From Candidatus Sodaliphilus fimicaballi (GTDB taxonomy: Bacteria > Bacteroidota > Bacteroidia > Bacteroidales > Muribaculaceae), in assembly GCA_018065165.1 (NCBI GenBank), contig JAGHTV010000005.1, positions 1 through 7,176 on the forward strand: a stretch of DNA of 7,176 nucleotides, read 5' to 3'. The first letter of the stretch is position 1. The number at the start of each line of letters is the position of its first letter. The notes beneath the pieces are model-generated. The model saw nothing but the letters and a program-made list of their open reading frames with translations, ran no database searches and had not been told where the DNA came from. The position numbers were made by a program, and so were the translations under genes. This document shows positions 1 to 6,157 of this stretch, piece by piece.

Positions 1-147
1 TGCATACACATTGTTGTGCAGGCGCTCCACGGTGTCGATGCCAGCCTCCTTGAGGTGATTGTAGATGATGGTGGCTGTGTCGGCCTCGTTGCGTGAGGTC
101 GATGGTGTGGCGATGAGTTGCTTGAGTAGTGCTATTGCCTGTTCCAT
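1..147 (-). CDS. argE: ArgE-type M20 deacylase (N-acetyl/N-succinyl-citrulline or -ornithine deacylase), 5' part only
   Basis: Reading leftward from the ATG at 147-145 gives 49 codons with no stop, and the frame continues off the left edge. The N-terminus starts MEQAIALLKQLIATPSTSRNE, followed by a helix (about residues 21-36) and an ...ERLHNNVYA strand. This is the usual opening of M20 metallopeptidases: an amphipathic helix, a LI-x-x-PS-x-S-x-x-E turn, then the strand leading to the NNV segment. The metal ligands and catalytic Glu lie outside the window, so activity cannot be checked. In an operon with an acylornithine transcarbamylase, the expected job is removing the acyl group from N-acylcitrulline to give citrulline (inference from pathway logic). 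The start overlaps the argB stop by one base (TAATG), which suggests translational coupling. Another M20 amidohydrolase is possible, but position and N-terminus favour ArgE. Confidence 0.8.
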   Translation of the reverse strand, partial: MEQAIALLKQLIATPSTSRNEADTATIIYNHLKEAGIDTVERLHNNVYA

Positions 148-914
148 TATTTTATAGTAGTACCTCTGTCGTTGGTGATGTTGCTTGAGTTCTTGATAAC
201 TACCTCGGTGACGCCTTGAGCCACAGCCTTGAGGGCTCCGGTTACCTTGGGTACCATGCCTGCTGCGATGATGCCGTCGGCCTTGAGTTGCTCAAACGAT
301 ACCTTATCGATGGTCTCGATGAGCGATGAGGGGTCGTCGATGTCGACGAGTACGCCGTCTTTCTCAAAGCAGAACACGAGTTGCGTGGGGGCAAAGCGTG
401 CACAAGCAATGGCTACGCCCGATGCTACGCTGTCGGCATTGGTGTTGAGCATGTTGCCCTGACAGTCGTGGGTGAGAGCGCAGAACACGGGAGTAACGCC
501 TATCTCGAGCAAGTGCTTGATGAACATGTGGTCAACCTTGTCGCCATCGATGTCACCAACCCAGCCAAAGTCGATGGGCTCGGGTGAACGTTTGTGAGCA
601 GGGATGACACCGGCATCGGCCCCCGAGAGGCCAATGGCCTTGCAGCCACGAGCGTTGAGTGCGGCAACGATGCGCTTGTTGATGAGGCCGGCATATACCA
701 TGGTGCACACGTCGAGCGTGTCGCGGTCGGTCACGCGGCGGCCCTCAATCATCTGAGTCTCGATGCCCAGTTGCTTGCTCAGGCGTGTAGCGAGTTTGCC
801 ACCGCCGTGAATGAGCACCTTGTCGCCCTCGATGCTTGCAAAGTCGTCGAGGAAGCGCGCCAGCGCCTCATCGTTGTCAACGACATTACCACCTATCTTG
901 AATACTTTAATCAT
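147..914 (-). CDS. argB: Acylglutamate kinase (N-acetyl/N-succinyl-glutamate kinase)
   Basis: This cytoplasmic amino-acid kinase phosphorylates the gamma-carboxylate of N-acylglutamate with ATP, the second step of arginine synthesis. The 255-residue protein shows the family signatures in order: a KIGGN strand-loop at 6-10 (phosphate-binding Lys6), the HGGGK glycine loop at 36-40, GRRVTD at 58-63 (Arg contact to the substrate carboxylate), LTHDCQGNML at 147-156 followed by NTNAD at 157-161, and GMVPK at 219-223 with the second phosphate-contacting Lys. The length matches short, dimeric, E. coli-like kinases. The N-terminal helix typical of hexameric, arginine-inhibited enzymes is absent, so direct feedback inhibition is unlikely (inference). 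It follows argF' by 54 nt and overlaps argE by one base. Acetyl versus succinyl specificity cannot be read here; the Ser90 of ArgF' suggests succinyl. Confidence 0.95.
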   Translation of the reverse strand: MIKVFKIGGNVVDNDEALARFLDDFASIEGDKVLIHGGGKLATRLSKQLGIETQMIEGRRVTDRDTLDVCTMVYAGLINKRIVAALNARGCKAIGLSGADAGVIPAHKRSPEPIDFGWVGDIDGDKVDHMFIKHLLEIGVTPVFCALTHDCQGNMLNTNADSVASGVAIACARFAPTQLVFCFEKDGVLVDIDDPSSLIETIDKVSFEQLKADGIIAAGMVPKVTGALKAVAQGVTEVVIKNSSNITNDRGTTIK

Positions 915-926
915 AATTGCGGTTGA

Positions 927-959
927 TCTAGATTTTCTAGAAATTCTAGAGTTTCTAGT
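927..959. repeat. CTAGA array 1, argF'-argB gap (four units, 9-bp period)
   Basis: Four hexamers, TCTAGA, TCTAGA, TCTAGA and TCTAGT, begin at 927, 936, 945 and 954, separated by TTT, AAT and GTT. The array lies 9 nt past the argF' stop codon and ends 12 nt before the argB ATG, so it fills most of the 54-nt gap. Each core is palindromic, so the strand is ambiguous. The same design recurs at 1943-1975 and 4184-4216. Confidence 0.85.
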
Positions 960-968
960 TTTACTTAG

Positions 969-1928
969 TTACTTCTCCAGTGCCTCGAGCATGCGCTTGA
1001 TTACCACTGTAGCCGAGATTTCGCGGTTGGCTGCCTCGGGGATAACAAGGCTGCGTGGACCCTCGATAACCTCGTCGGTAACAATCATACCACGGCGCAC
1101 GGGCAGGCAGTGCATGAAGAAGGCGTCGTCGGTAAGGGCCATCTTCTCGGCACTTACGGTCCAGTTCATGTCCTTGCTCAGGATCTTGCCGTAGTTGGGG
1201 TCCTCATAGGCCGACCAGTTCTTGGCATACACGAAGTTTGCACCCTTGAGGGCTTCGTCCTGGTTGTGAGTAACAGTTGCACCAGCGGTGAACTTGGGGT
1301 CAAGGTCATATCCCTCGGGGTTAGCAACCACTACCTCGTAGCCGGCAGCAACCATCCACTGTGCAAATGAGTTGGGCACAGCCTGTGGCAAAGCCTTGGG
1401 GTGGGGAGCCCATGTGAGTACCACCTTGGGACGCTCAACGGTCTTGTGCTCCTCGATAGTGATATAGTCGGCAAATGCCTGCAGGGGGTGTACGGTAGCG
1501 CTCTCCATGCTGAACACGGGGCGACCGCTGTACTGGATGAACTGCTGGATGATAGCCTCGCTATAGTCTTTCTCCTTGCTGTCGAATGTTGCAAACGAAC
1601 GCACGCCGATGAGGTCGCAGTAGCTGCCCATTACAGGGATAGCCTCGAGCAGGTGCTCGCTCTTGTCGCCGTCCATGATCACGCCACGCTCGGTCTCGAG
1701 CTTCCAAGCACCCTGGTTCACATCAAGCACGATGCAGTTCATACCCAGGTTCATGGCAGCCTTCTGTGTAGACAGGCGGGTGCGCAGACTGCTGTTGAAG
1801 AAAATCATGAGCAGAGTCTTGTTGCGGCCCAGTTCTACATGACCGTAGCGGTCGTTCTTTATCTCGAGAGCCTCTTGAAACGCCTTCTTGAGGTCGCCCA
1901 GGTCGGCAGGTGAAAGGAATTTTTTCAT
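969..1928 (-). CDS. argF': N-succinylornithine carbamoyltransferase (SOTCase type)
   Basis: The enzyme transfers the carbamoyl group of carbamoyl phosphate to the delta-amine of an N-acylated ornithine, giving N-acylcitrulline. The 319-residue protein closely resembles, from memory, the Bacteroides fragilis N-succinylornithine transcarbamylase. Visible signatures are VELGRNKTLLMIFFNSSLRT at 31-50, with the carbamoyl-phosphate loop SSLRTR at 46-51, HPLQ at 147-150, WAPHPKALPQAVPNSF at 173-188, AKNW at 235-238 with the family Lys236, and the HCLPVRR active-site motif at 273-279. The specificity position (Pro90 in B. fragilis, Glu92 in the Xanthomonas acetylornithine enzyme) is Ser90 here, codon at 1661-1659. 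Published mutagenesis of the Xanthomonas enzyme found that Ser at this site gives succinylornithine activity. It follows argD by 53 nt. An ordinary ornithine transcarbamylase is excluded by the overall sequence type. Confidence 0.93.
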   Translation of the reverse strand: MKKFLSPADLGDLKKAFQEALEIKNDRYGHVELGRNKTLLMIFFNSSLRTRLSTQKAAMNLGMNCIVLDVNQGAWKLETERGVIMDGDKSEHLLEAIPVMGSYCDLIGVRSFATFDSKEKDYSEAIIQQFIQYSGRPVFSMESATVHPLQAFADYITIEEHKTVERPKVVLTWAPHPKALPQAVPNSFAQWMVAAGYEVVVANPEGYDLDPKFTAGATVTHNQDEALKGANFVYAKNWSAYEDPNYGKILSKDMNWTVSAEKMALTDDAFFMHCLPVRRGMIVTDEVIEGPRSLVIPEAANREISATVVIKRMLEALEK

Positions 1929-1942
1929 GTTGGTAATATTTT

Positions 1943-1975
1943 ACTAGAAATTCTAGATGTCCTAGAAACTCTAGG
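1943..1975. repeat. CTAGA array 2, argD-argF' gap (four units, 9-bp period)
   Basis: Units ACTAGA, TCTAGA, CCTAGA and TCTAGG begin at 1943, 1952, 1961 and 1970, separated by AAT, TGT and AAC. The array sits 6 nt past the argD stop and ends 14 nt before the argF' ATG. It is more degenerate at its edges than array 1 but has the same length and period. Confidence 0.8.
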
Positions 1976-1981
1976 ATTATT

Positions 1982-3103
1982 TTATAATACTTCTTCAAAT
2001 GCCTTGAGGAACTTGTCGGCGTGCTCGGTGGTGATGCCCAGAGCGGGGAGCAAGCGTACGGTGTGCTGGCCAGCGCCACCGGTAAAGATGTGCTTGTCAA
2101 AGACGAGCTTCTTTCTCAACTCGGGAGCCGAACCTTCAATCTCGATACCTATCATGAGGCCGCGACCACGCACTTCCTTAATCTTGGGCATAGCCTTGAG
2201 CTTCTCGAGCAGGTAGTTACCCACTTTCTCGGCATTAGTCACGAGGTCTTGTTCCTTGATAACGTCGAGCACGGCGATAGCTGCAGCACATGCCAGATGG
2301 TTGCCGCCAAATGTGGTACCCAGCATGCCGCCCCAAGCCTTGAAGTGAGGAGCGATGAGCACGCCACCCACGGGGAAGCCGTTACCCATACCCTTAGCCA
2401 TAGAGATGAGGTCGGGCTTGATGCCGCTGTACTGGTGAGCAAAGAAGCGACCAGTGCGACCGTAACCACTCTGTACCTCGTCGAGGATGAGGCACACGCC
2501 GTGGCGGGTAGTTGCCTCGCGCAACTGACGCAGGAAGTCGTCATCAGGCATCTGTATGCCGGCAACGCCCTGGATGCCCTCGATGATGGCTGCACAGTAC
2601 TCGCCAGTAGCGAGTTCGCGCTCTACAGCCTCGATGTCGTTAAGGGGTACGAAGGTCACTTTGTCGGTAACGTTGAAGGGAGAGTTGATCTTGGGATTGT
2701 CGGTCATCTCCACAGCACCCGATGTGCGGCCGTGGAACGCACCCTTGAAGGCGAGCACGCGGCTCTTGCCAGTGTGGAACGAAGCCACCTTGATGGCGTT
2801 CTCGTTGGCCTCGGCACCGCTGTTCACCATGAACAGGCTGTAGTCCTCCAGACCTGATACTTCGCCCAGCTTCTTAGCCAACTTCTCCTGCAGCGTGTTG
2901 ATGACGCTGTTAGAGTAGAAGCCCAGTGTTGCCACCTGCTTGCTTATCATGTCCACATAGTGGGGCTGTGCGTGACCAATGCTGATTACGGCGTGACCGC
3001 CATACAGGTCGAGGTACTCAGTGCCCTCGGCATCGTAGATGTAACTGCCGCAGCCCTTTACAGGCTCGACATCATATAGTGAATATACTGGAAATAAATT
3101 CAT
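1982..3103 (-). CDS. argD: N-acetyl/N-succinyl-ornithine aminotransferase, PLP-dependent
   Basis: This class III (subgroup II) aminotransferase moves an amino group from glutamate to N-acylglutamate semialdehyde, giving N-acylornithine. The 373 residues show the whole fold: an N-terminal YLDLYGGHAVISIGHAQP segment (30-47), NSGAEANENAIK at 94-105 (phosphate-binding loop), KGAFHGRT at 120-127, IIEGIQG at 173-179, the cofactor-contacting LDEVQSGYGRTG at 207-218, the Schiff-base Lys237 in SMAKGMGNGFPVGG (234-247), GTTFGGNHLA at 262-271 (phosphate contact from the other subunit), and GRGLMIGIE at 313-321. The length is slightly short of the roughly 400 residues common for ArgD, and the loss is at the N-terminus, which begins MNLFPVYSLYDVEPVKG, as in other Bacteroidota members. 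It lies 105 nt after argC, the longest gap of the operon, which is filled by a palindrome-rich repeat. Confidence 0.95.
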   Translation of the reverse strand: MNLFPVYSLYDVEPVKGCGSYIYDAEGTEYLDLYGGHAVISIGHAQPHYVDMISKQVATLGFYSNSVINTLQEKLAKKLGEVSGLEDYSLFMVNSGAEANENAIKVASFHTGKSRVLAFKGAFHGRTSGAVEMTDNPKINSPFNVTDKVTFVPLNDIEAVERELATGEYCAAIIEGIQGVAGIQMPDDDFLRQLREATTRHGVCLILDEVQSGYGRTGRFFAHQYSGIKPDLISMAKGMGNGFPVGGVLIAPHFKAWGGMLGTTFGGNHLACAAAIAVLDVIKEQDLVTNAEKVGNYLLEKLKAMPKIKEVRGRGLMIGIEIEGSAPELRKKLVFDKHIFTGGAGQHTVRLLPALGITTEHADKFLKAFEEVL

Positions 3104-3130
3104 ATCCTAAATTTCTTCTTTATCTCTTAA

Positions 3131-3205
3131 AATCTTATAGGGCCATGGCCCGTTCTTATAGCTCGCTTGCGAGCGTTCTTAAAAGCACGCAGTGCCGTTC
3201 TTATA
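3131..3205. repeat. Direct repeats alternating with three palindromes, argC-argD gap
   Basis: In gene sense (minus strand) a 9-mer recurs four times: TATAAGAAC (3205-3197), TTTAAGAAC (3183-3175), TATAAGAAC (3160-3152) and a degenerate TATAAGATT (3139-3131). Every spacer contains a self-complementary sequence, each different: GCAC-GCA-GTGC (3185-3195), the perfect GCTCGCTTGCGAGC (3161-3174) and the perfect GGGCCATGGCCC (3140-3151). The unit-to-unit period is 21-23 bp. The array starts 3 nt after the argC stop and ends 27 nt before the argD ATG. It could form a chain of small RNA hairpins between the two messages. Confidence 0.8.
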
Positions 3206-3208
3206 TCC

Positions 3209-4171
3209 TTAGCACGCATTCGGCTTGAGGCGCAGCCCCATATCCTCGGGCAGGCCCATAGCGATGTTCATGTTCTGCACAGCCTGACCGCTTGCACCCT
3301 TCAAGAGGTTGTCGATGCAGCTAGTGATGAGCAGTTGGTCGTCGTGCTTCTCAACGTGCAGCAGTGCCTTGTTAGTGTTGGTCACCTGCTTGAGGTCGAG
3401 TGCGCGGTCGCTCACGTGGGTGAACTTGGCGTCGGCATAGAAGTCCTTATAGAGCTTCACTGCCTCTTCCTCGCTAAGTTCACAGCGGGTGTAAACGCTG
3501 GCAAAGATGCCGCGGGCAAAGTCGCCACGCATGGGCACGAACAGGATGGGAGCCACCTCACTGCCTTGCAGCGTGGTGAGGGTGCGGCGTATCTCGTGCA
3601 GGTGCTGATGGGTGAATGCCTTGTACACGCTCAGGTTGTCGTTGCGCCAGCTGAAGTGTGTTGTTGCTCCGGGCTTCACGCCGGCACCAGTGCTGCCTGT
3701 GATGGCAGTGACGTTGATGTCTTGCTTGAGCAGACCTGCCTTGGCCAACGGGAGCAGCGCCATCTGTATAGCAGTGGCAAAGCAACCGGGGTTGGCAATG
3801 AGCTTGCTGCCAGCAATGCGCTCACGCTGGAACTCGGGCAGGGCATATACATAGCCGCACGACTCGTCGCGATAGTCTTGAGCCAGGTCGATGACCACGA
3901 GTTTCTCGGGGCGGGGGTTAGCAGCCCAGAACTCGGCACTCTTGCCGTGACCCATGCACAGGAACACTACATCCACTGCGTTGAGGTCGGTAGTGTCGCT
4001 GAATGTGAGGTCGGTCTCGCCAATGAGACCACCATGCACCTGAGTGATGGGCAGGCCTGCCTGACTATTGCTGTGTATCCACTCAATCTTCACCTCGGGG
4101 TGGTTGAGCAGGATGCGGGTGAGTTCGCCGGCGGTATAACCTGCACCGCCTATAATGCCTACTTTAATCAT
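3209..4171 (-). CDS. argC: N-acetyl/N-succinyl-gamma-glutamyl-phosphate reductase
   Basis: This NADPH-dependent reductase converts N-acylglutamyl phosphate to the semialdehyde, the third step of the pathway. The 320-residue protein has the N-terminal nucleotide-binding motif GGAGYTAGEL (8-17), a DLAQDYR segment (95-101), the catalytic Cys130 in NPGCFATA (127-134), ITGSTGAGVKPG at 157-168, and KGASGQAVQNMN at 291-302, followed by a GLRLKPNAC C-terminus. Many ArgC proteins have a PHL-type motif near residue 213; here the segment reads FVPMRGDFARG (211-221), resembling the Bacteroides form as I recall it. It starts 59 nt after argG, with CTAGA array 3 between, and precedes argD. A longer frame on the opposite strand is antisense shadow. 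Confidence 0.95.
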   Translation of the reverse strand: MIKVGIIGGAGYTAGELTRILLNHPEVKIEWIHSNSQAGLPITQVHGGLIGETDLTFSDTTDLNAVDVVFLCMGHGKSAEFWAANPRPEKLVVIDLAQDYRDESCGYVYALPEFQRERIAGSKLIANPGCFATAIQMALLPLAKAGLLKQDINVTAITGSTGAGVKPGATTHFSWRNDNLSVYKAFTHQHLHEIRRTLTTLQGSEVAPILFVPMRGDFARGIFASVYTRCELSEEEAVKLYKDFYADAKFTHVSDRALDLKQVTNTNKALLHVEKHDDQLLITSCIDNLLKGASGQAVQNMNIAMGLPEDMGLRLKPNAC

Positions 4172-4183
4172 AAACTGGTTTTA

Positions 4184-4216
4184 TATAGAATTTCTAGAGT
4201 TTCTAGAAAATCTAGA
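4184..4216. repeat. CTAGA array 3, argG-argC gap (four units, 9-bp period)
   Basis: Units TATAGA, TCTAGA, TCTAGA and TCTAGA begin at 4184, 4193, 4202 and 4211, separated by ATT, GTT and AAA. The array is 14 nt past the argG stop and ends 12 nt before the argC ATG, the same distance as array 1 from argB. It shares the 15-mer TTCTAGAGTTTCTAG with array 1. Confidence 0.82.
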
Positions 4217-4230
4217 ATACTAAATAGGAA

Positions 4231-5430
4231 TTATCTTTTCTCGTCGGGGTGAGTGCCGTAGTAAACACGCAGGGGAGTTGAGAGCACCTTGATGAAGCCC
4301 TTTGCCTCGTCGGCAGTCCAGCCGTGTTGCATCTCGCCATACTCGCCCAGCTTGCTCTTACTCAGGTCATTGTCGCTGTCAACGCCCACTGTCTCAAAGC
4401 CGTAAGGACGCAACTTGAGGATAGCGGTACCAGTCACATTACGTTGTGATGATGTGAGCATAGCCTCCATGTCGGGCATTACGGGCTCCAGATACTGGCT
4501 CTCGTGCAGGAACATGCCATACCAGTTGGCAACCTGATCCTTCCAGTACTGCTGCCACTTGCTCAGTGTTGACTTCTCGAGCAGGCGGTGTGCCTCGATG
4601 ATGAGCTTGGGAGCAGCAGCCTCAAAGCCTACGCGGCCCTTGATGCCGATGATGGTGTCGCCCACGTTGGCGTCGCGACCTATGGCGTAGCTTGCACCTA
4701 TCTCCTCAATCTTCTGGATAGCGGCAACCTTGTCGGTAAACTCCTCGTCGTTGACTGCTACGATTTCGCCCTTCTCAAAGCGAATCTTGAGCAGTGACTC
4801 CTCGTTGCGGGTTACGTGCTTGAGGTAAGCCTCCTCGGGCAGACCTTGTGCGGGGTCGAGCAACTCGCCACCACACACGCTGGTACCCCAGATACCTACG
4901 TTGTAGCTATATTTGAGCTTAGTGAAGTCGGCAAAGAAACCGTGCTCGTTCAGGTAGTCAACCTCCTCCTGGCGTGACAGTGCGTGGTCGCGGGTGAGGG
5001 TGATAATCTCGATGCCGGGAGCCATCACGAGGAATGTCATGTCGAAGCGAATCTGGTCGTTACCTGCACCTGTACTACCGTGAGCGATAGCGTCGGCGCC
5101 AATCTCGCGTGCGTAGCGTGCGATAGCGATAGCCTGGAAGATACGCTCGCTCGATACCGAGATAGGGTAGCAGTTGTTACGCATTACATTACCGAAGATC
5201 ATGTACTTGAGTGACTTCTCATAGTACTCTTGAGTAACATCGAGGGTTACATACTGTACAGCGCCCAGCTTGTAGGCGTTCTCCTCGTTCTTCTTCAACT
5301 GTTCGGGGCTGAAGCCGCCGGTGTTGGCACATGCTGCATATACTTCATAACCATCTTGAGTGAGTTTCATCACTGTGTAAGAAGTGTCAAGGCCTCCGCT
5401 GAAGGCAACTACTACTTTTTTCTTGCTCAT
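4231..5430 (-). CDS. argG: Argininosuccinate synthase
   Basis: The enzyme joins citrulline and aspartate with ATP (giving AMP and pyrophosphate) to form argininosuccinate. The 399-residue protein has full family length and opens with the PP-loop AFSGGLDTS at 9-17 that holds ATP. Further conserved blocks are NVMRNNCYPISVSSER (81-96), AIAHGSTGAGNDQIRFD (114-130) in the citrulline/aspartate site, WGTSVCGGEL (181-190), YAIGRDANVGDTIIGIKGR (248-266) and RNVTGTAILKLRPYG (330-344). The middle block has STGAGND where many bacterial enzymes read CTGKGND; I take this as a lineage variant. It is second in the operon, 97 nt after the GNAT gene, although it acts late in the pathway. The start is clear: SKKK directly precedes the first beta strand. 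ArgH, its usual partner, is not in the window. Confidence 0.97.
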   Translation of the reverse strand: MSKKKVVVAFSGGLDTSYTVMKLTQDGYEVYAACANTGGFSPEQLKKNEENAYKLGAVQYVTLDVTQEYYEKSLKYMIFGNVMRNNCYPISVSSERIFQAIAIARYAREIGADAIAHGSTGAGNDQIRFDMTFLVMAPGIEIITLTRDHALSRQEEVDYLNEHGFFADFTKLKYSYNVGIWGTSVCGGELLDPAQGLPEEAYLKHVTRNEESLLKIRFEKGEIVAVNDEEFTDKVAAIQKIEEIGASYAIGRDANVGDTIIGIKGRVGFEAAAPKLIIEAHRLLEKSTLSKWQQYWKDQVANWYGMFLHESQYLEPVMPDMEAMLTSSQRNVTGTAILKLRPYGFETVGVDSDNDLSKSKLGEYGEMQHGWTADEAKGFIKVLSTPLRVYYGTHPDEKR

Positions 5431-5472
5431 AATTATATCGTGTTTAATTTGTTTCTAAATAAATTTGTTTTT

Positions 5473-5524
5473 GTTTTCGTAGCGAAGCGTTTCGTAGCCC
5501 GAGAGGGCGTTTCGTTTTTCGTTA
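5473..5524. repeat. Direct repeats alternating with hairpins, GNAT-argG gap
   Basis: On the plus strand the units are GTTTTCGTA (5473-5481), GTTTCGTA (5489-5496), GTTTCGTTT (5509-5517) and a degenerate TTTTCGTTA (5516-5524, overlapping the third). The first two spacers are self-complementary: GCGAAGC (5482-5488), identical to a DNA mini-hairpin known for unusual stability, and GCCCGAGAGGGC (5497-5508, 4-bp stem, GAGA loop). The array begins 3 nt after the GNAT stop. The 42 nt before the argG ATG are AT-rich and featureless. The layout copies that of the argC-argD gap with a different sequence. Confidence 0.72.
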
Positions 5525-5527
5525 ACA

Positions 5528-6157
5528 TTAGTTTTTCTTCAGGTGGAAGATGCTTGCAAGCTTTCCCTTGAATGCCATCCAGTAGGGGGTGAACCAAGAG
5601 TTCTTCTTGCTGTTCTTGTCCCACTTGGGGTCATATATCATGCCGTTGCACAGGCAGCGCTGGCGGTTGTTGCGCATGAGGATGTCATAGTTGATGCAAC
5701 CTTCGCAACCCTTCCAGAACTCGTCGTCCTGAGTGAGCTCGTTGAGCGTGGTGGGTACATAGCCCAGGCGTGTGTTGAGTTTCATCACCGCAAGTGATGT
5801 GGTGAGTGAGAAAATCTTGGCATAGGGGAAACGCTCGCGTGCCAGCTCAAAGGTCTTGTCCTTGATAGCCTTGGCGAGGCCCAGGTGGCGATACTCAGGG
5901 TCAACTATAAGACCACTGGTCGCTACATAGTCGCCGTGGCTCCAGCACTCGATGTAACTGAATCCTACAATGCGATCGCCGTCGAGGGCAACAACAGCCT
6001 TACCACCCGTCATCTTGTCGGCGATGTACTCAGGTCGTCGTCGGGCAATACCAGTTCCGCGCTGGAGCGCCGATTCGTAGATGAGTTTGCAGATGGTCTC
6101 AGCATACTTTACATGCTCCTCGGTGGCATATTGCACCGTGATGTTGTTACCGTTCAT
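5528..6157 (-). CDS. GNAT-family acyltransferase, probable N-succinyl(acetyl)glutamate synthase
   Basis: The protein is 209 residues from the ATG at 6157-6155. A GNAT domain covers about residues 6-140: beta strand ITVQYATEEHVKYAETICKL, a central AVVALDGDRIVGFSYIE hairpin (54-70), motif A with the acyl-CoA pyrophosphate loop LIVDPEYRHLGLAKAI (83-98, R-x-x-G-x-A form), and LNTRLGYV (127-134). After it comes an unusual Cys cluster, C151-x2-C154 and C168-x-C170, and a basic tail. As first gene of an arginine operon with no other acylglutamate synthase visible, it probably makes N-succinylglutamate from glutamate and succinyl-CoA. I recall that a related Bacteroides thetaiotaomicron GNAT beside argG was assigned this role from mutant fitness data. 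An in-frame ATG at 6214 would add 19 residues (MCYNFYYLTYLQSF...) encoded by AT-rich leader sequence; I prefer the internal start, where the GNAT fold begins. Confidence 0.8.
   Translation of the reverse strand: MNGNNITVQYATEEHVKYAETICKLIYESALQRGTGIARRRPEYIADKMTGGKAVVALDGDRIVGFSYIECWSHGDYVATSGLIVDPEYRHLGLAKAIKDKTFELARERFPYAKIFSLTTSLAVMKLNTRLGYVPTTLNELTQDDEFWKGCEGCINYDILMRNNRQRCLCNGMIYDPKWDKNSKKNSWFTPYWMAFKGKLASIFHLKKN

Noticed and set aside
1401..2857. Plus-strand frames of 170 and 278 codons opposite argF' and argD
   Set aside because: They lie fully antisense to well-conserved genes and show no family features.
3131..3205. A CRISPR-like array
   Set aside because: Units are only 9 bp, spacers are 12-14 bp and self-complementary, and no cas genes are visible.
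3167..4252. A 361-codon open frame on the plus strand, longer than argC itself
   Set aside because: It is antisense to argC, whose motifs (nucleotide loop, catalytic Cys, KGASGQAV) are unambiguous. The plus-strand translation has no recognisable domain and arises from codon bias in a G+C-rich third position.
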